Shown piece after piece: positions 52,342 through 53,786 of a DNA stretch of 53,786 bases. Each line of letters opens with the position of its first letter. The first letter of the stretch is position 1. The notes under the pieces are model-generated. The model worked only from the letters and a program-made list of their open reading frames with translations. It had not been told where the DNA came from and made no database searches. The stretch is taken from the NCBI GenBank assembly GCA_946480125.1, contig CAMLIY010000002.1, positions 1 through 53,786 on the forward strand. The letters run 5' to 3'. A program made the position numbers and the translations under genes. The DNA is from an uncultured Asticcacaulis sp. (GTDB lineage: Bacteria; Pseudomonadota; Alphaproteobacteria; Caulobacterales; Caulobacteraceae).

Positions 52342-53753
52342 ACCAGCGTCGCATCCTCGAAGAGCGTTTCAGGCCGCGCGTCAGGCCTAATCGTCCTCGC
52401 ATTGAAATCCTTCAGCGTCAGGCCGCGCACATGCCGCGCCCACAAGCCGTAGGCGGGTGTGCGGCCAAACATGCTCGGTTCAGGATAGGCGTCGGCCAGT
52501 TCCGGCGGCCGTCGTGCCGCATCGGTCGCCGTACCGCCACCGTCATAGACCAGCCGCACGTTTTGCAGCGTCACATCATCGATCGGGTGATCGGGCAGCC
52601 CCATGATCAGGGCCGCATAGTCCGGCAGGATACCCTCGGCCGTTACATCGCGGATAATGACATTGCGGATCGCGCCGGGTACAGCCCCTTCCGGCGCGCG
52701 CAATCGCGCTCCCAGCCGCAGGAAGATCGGCGCCGTGGTGATGTCGCGCATCGTCAGGTTGGAGGCCACCACATCCTCGATCACCCCGCCATCGACGGTT
52801 TCCAGCGCCAGGCCGCGCGAGCGCTCGAAGGTGCAGTGCTCAATGCGGATACGGCGGAAGTCCCCGCTCGATTCGGTGCCGATCTTGATGCGGCCGGTCA
52901 CCCGGTCCCGATCCGGTGAAAAAACCTGTGTGCGCCCACGCGTCCCGTCATGAAGCGTGCCCGCATCAAACCCGCTGACCTGGCAATCCGTGATCACCAC
53001 ATCCTCGGTGGCGCGGGCCTCGCCGAGCGAAAAGCCCGCTTTCAACACGATGGCGTCGTCATTCGGCGTATTGACGCGACAGCCGCGCACAATCACGCGA
53101 CGGCAGCCGTCGATATCGATGCCGTCGCGGTTTGAATCGATCAGCAGGTTCTCGATGGTGAGATCATCGACGCCGGTGGCCAGCACGGCGAAATGGCCGC
53201 CGCGCAAAATAGTGAAATCGCGGAGGCGGACACCGTGCGCCCGGCACAGGGCGATGGCCTTGTTGCCCAGTCCGGCCATCGCCGATACCTCCGGCGACAG
53301 TTCCGCCAGTTCGGCGGCGGACATGCCTTGCATACTGAGTGGAAATTCACCAGCCTGCCTGCGCCAGCGTGACCCCGGCCCTTCCCGCGTCAGGCCGCGT
53401 CCGTCAATCACGCCCGGCCCGGAAATCGACACGTTCTCGACGTCGATGGCATGGATCAAACTGTTGCGCCAATGACTATGGCCAAAATCCTGGTAGAGAT
53501 CGAAGGGGTTCGGCTCGGCGTCCTCATAGCGGCCGTCATGGCGCGCCGGATCAGCGGCTTCCAGCACGCAGCCGGCTTCAAGTGACAAATGAACATGGCT
53601 GCGCAGGGCCAGGGTAAAGCTGAGATAACGGCCGGATGGCAGGACGACAACATCGCCCGGCGTCGCCGCGTCTATCGCCGCCTGTATCGCCCCGGTATCG
53701 AGCGTCCGGCCATCGCCTGCCGCGCCGAAATCACGTACATTCAACACGTTCAC
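52338..53753 (-). CDS. GH28 polygalacturonase / rhamnogalacturonase family protein
   Basis: 471 residues from a GTG at 53753. The frame stays open to the window edge with no clear ribosome site, so the true start may lie outside the window. The right-handed beta-helix begins with NVRDFGAAGDG. GH28 catalytic motifs are visible: NRDGIDIDGC and NTPNDDAIVLK (the Asp pair) and TGRIKIGTES (RIK). No signal peptide is visible from this start, suggesting either a cytoplasmic exo-acting enzyme on imported oligogalacturonides or a missing 5' end. Endo versus exo and homogalacturonan versus RG-I specificity cannot be told by eye. Confidence 0.88.
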   Translation of the reverse strand: MNVLNVRDFGAAGDGRTLDTGAIQAAIDAATPGDVVVLPSGRYLSFTLALRSHVHLSLEAGCVLEAADPARHDGRYEDAEPNPFDLYQDFGHSHWRNSLIHAIDVENVSISGPGVIDGRGLTREGPGSRWRRQAGEFPLSMQGMSAAELAELSPEVSAMAGLGNKAIALCRAHGVRLRDFTILRGGHFAVLATGVDDLTIENLLIDSNRDGIDIDGCRRVIVRGCRVNTPNDDAIVLKAGFSLGEARATEDVVITDCQVSGFDAGTLHDGTRGRTQVFSPDRDRVTGRIKIGTESSGDFRRIRIEHCTFERSRGLALETVDGGVIEDVVASNLTMRDITTAPIFLRLGARLRAPEGAVPGAIRNVIIRDVTAEGILPDYAALIMGLPDHPIDDVTLQNVRLVYDGGGTATDAARRPPELADAYPEPSMFGRTPAYGLWARHVRGLTLKDFNARTIRPDARPETLFEDATLV

Positions 53754-53786
53754 GATGCGGCCAGACGAATACGAAGGGCATAGGCC

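Noticed and set aside
1..53786. CRISPR arrays, insertion sequences, phage genes, tRNA or rRNA genes
   Set aside because: No regular spaced repeats, transposase or integrase motifs, or recognisable RNA gene sequences were seen on either strand.

Overview
The window looks like a chromosomal segment of a GC-rich, plant-polymer-degrading alphaproteobacterium. The large TonB-dependent receptors, the signal peptides and Tat-type leaders, the NodT-type efflux lipoprotein and the alphaproteobacterial-style rhamnose genes fit the Caulobacteraceae (Asticcacaulis-like). The genus is inference only. No rRNA, tRNA, CRISPR array, insertion sequence or phage gene was seen.

Left part (1-14.3 kb). A DUF885 metallopeptidase is cut by the window edge. 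A minus-strand pair follows: a GT-C-like membrane protein and a rare single-chain protein joining a GH18-like domain, a NodB deacetylase and a GT2 polysaccharide synthase. Next is a five-gene efflux operon (marR, FUSC/AaeB-like, DUF1656, HlyD/AaeA-like, NodT-type outer-membrane factor). It is preceded by a perfect 13-bp-arm palindrome overlapping its probable promoter. A beta-barrel TonB receptor with a glycine-rich tail ends this part.

Right part (about 14.5-53.8 kb). This is a large pectin / rhamnogalacturonan-I (RG-I) utilisation locus. Backbone enzymes are a PL26-like exo-rhamnogalacturonan lyase, a PL22 oligogalacturonate lyase, a GH105 unsaturated uronyl hydrolase and a GH28 protein. 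Side-chain enzymes are GH2, a GH43-like/GH35 fusion and GH51. Two SGNH esterases and one alpha/beta hydrolase can remove acyl groups. There is also a DUF1961 (YesU-like) protein, two tandem small lipoproteins, a 1260-aa TonB receptor, a GPH-type MFS importer and a secreted aldose epimerase. Released rhamnose is handled by rhamnose mutarotase, isomerase, rhamnulokinase and the bifunctional rhamnulose-1-phosphate aldolase / lactaldehyde dehydrogenase, next to a DeoR-type regulator. No genes for galacturonate or ketodeoxygluconate catabolism lie in the window.

The most interesting unlabelled signal is a recurring 18-bp palindrome, TTGATC-N6-GATCAA. It occurs in intergenic DNA before the sialate-type esterase, the 1260-aa TonB receptor, PL22, the rhamnulokinase/aldolase pair, deoR itself and the divergent RGAE / GH43-GH35 pair. 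It looks like the operator of one pectin-rhamnose regulon, probably read by the DeoR protein, and it puts the left edge of the regulon near 14.55 kb.

Other notable points are a duplication scar (DUF1961 3' end plus small lipoprotein), a 1269-aa LamG-containing secreted protein of unknown activity inside the locus, three pectin proteins with Tat-like leaders, and two strong intrinsic terminators.
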